Below are positions 63,889 to 64,000 of a DNA stretch of 64,000 nt, piece after piece; position 1 is the stretch's first letter; each line of letters opens with the position of its first letter. The stretch lies in contig JANHCV010000003.1 of the NCBI GenBank assembly GCA_025594325.1, forward strand, positions 2,108,001-2,172,000. Reading direction: 5' to 3'. The position numbers and the translations under genes are program-made. The notes below the pieces were generated by a model, which ran no database searches, was not told where the DNA came from, and worked only from the letters and a program-made list of their open reading frames with translations. The stretch comes from Blastocladiella emersonii ATCC 22665 (lineage: Eukaryota; Blastocladiomycota; Blastocladiomycetes; Blastocladiales; Blastocladiaceae).

Positions 63889-64000
63889 GGTGTCAATCCA
63901 GGGCGGGAGTAGGAGGGAAGAGATAAGCGTAGGTCGGCTGTAGCGATCCGGTAGGTTGGGTCAAGCGCGGTGGGAGAAGATGCATGGGCCGGCCGCGCGG
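63889..64000. other. Upstream flank of the clathrin-like gene, window edge
   Basis: 112 bp of presumed 5' leader/promoter. Too short to assign anything. Confidence 0.4.

Overview
The window reads as nuclear DNA from a GC-rich, compact genome of an early-diverging, probably zoosporic fungus; a blastocladiomycete-like lineage is my best guess. Fungal markers are a Cet1-type mRNA 5' triphosphatase, DLT1, a membrane-tethered Mga2/Spt23-type factor and an Arg2-type acetylglutamate synthase. Pointers to a flagellated fungus are a TBC1D31-like protein (a centriolar satellite family in animals) and a class C GPCR-like receptor with a large extracellular domain. Introns are mostly 50-90 bp. They have an unusual donor consensus, GTRCG (C at +4), and mostly end in TAG. 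Splice models below were built by hand from reading phase, donor/acceptor pairs and protein-family fit.

1-31 kb: the 5' end of Miro/GEM1, SUA5, a TPR protein, a small proline-rich protein, DLT1, a 1,561-residue MGA2/SPT23 homologue, a six-fold FVGGNPATWGP-repeat protein, two tandem paralogues of a family I do not recognise, the farnesyl/geranylgeranyltransferase alpha subunit, a CK1-like probable pseudokinase, and a pyruvate dehydrogenase kinase-like protein. From about 23.1 to 29.6 kb lies a gene-poor island. It holds a broken hypothetical ORF, a decayed Helitron/PIF1-type helicase, tRNA-Leu(UAA) and a frameshifted BTB gene. It is followed by ARG2.

31-48 kb: a cysteine-motif small protein, LSM1, CET1, a TBC1D31-like protein without WD40 repeats, mitochondrial GatA, a very large low-complexity protein (probably one four-exon gene), the class C GPCR-like receptor, and TMA20/MCTS1.

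49-57.4 kb is dominated by a 2,093-bp inverted duplication (49149-51241 and 54513-56605) whose arms mirror each other base for base wherever I compared them. The right arm carries histone H3 in a normal divergent pair with H4, plus the C-terminal half of an intact LRR gene. The left arm carries a second H3 lacking its H4 partner and native promoter, plus a truncated LRR copy. Both arms carry a decayed relative of the F-box-like gene that lies in the spacer. The window closes with a 1.6-kb gap and a divergent clathrin-heavy-chain-like gene with a serine-rich head and a shortened leg.

Functional themes are organelle and translation housekeeping (SUA5, GatA, ARG2, Miro, PDK, TMA20), mRNA capping and decay (CET1, LSM1), chromatin (H3, H4), and signalling or trafficking (GPCR, prenyltransferase, TBC, clathrin-like). 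Most neighbours are only tens to hundreds of bases apart and do not form operons.
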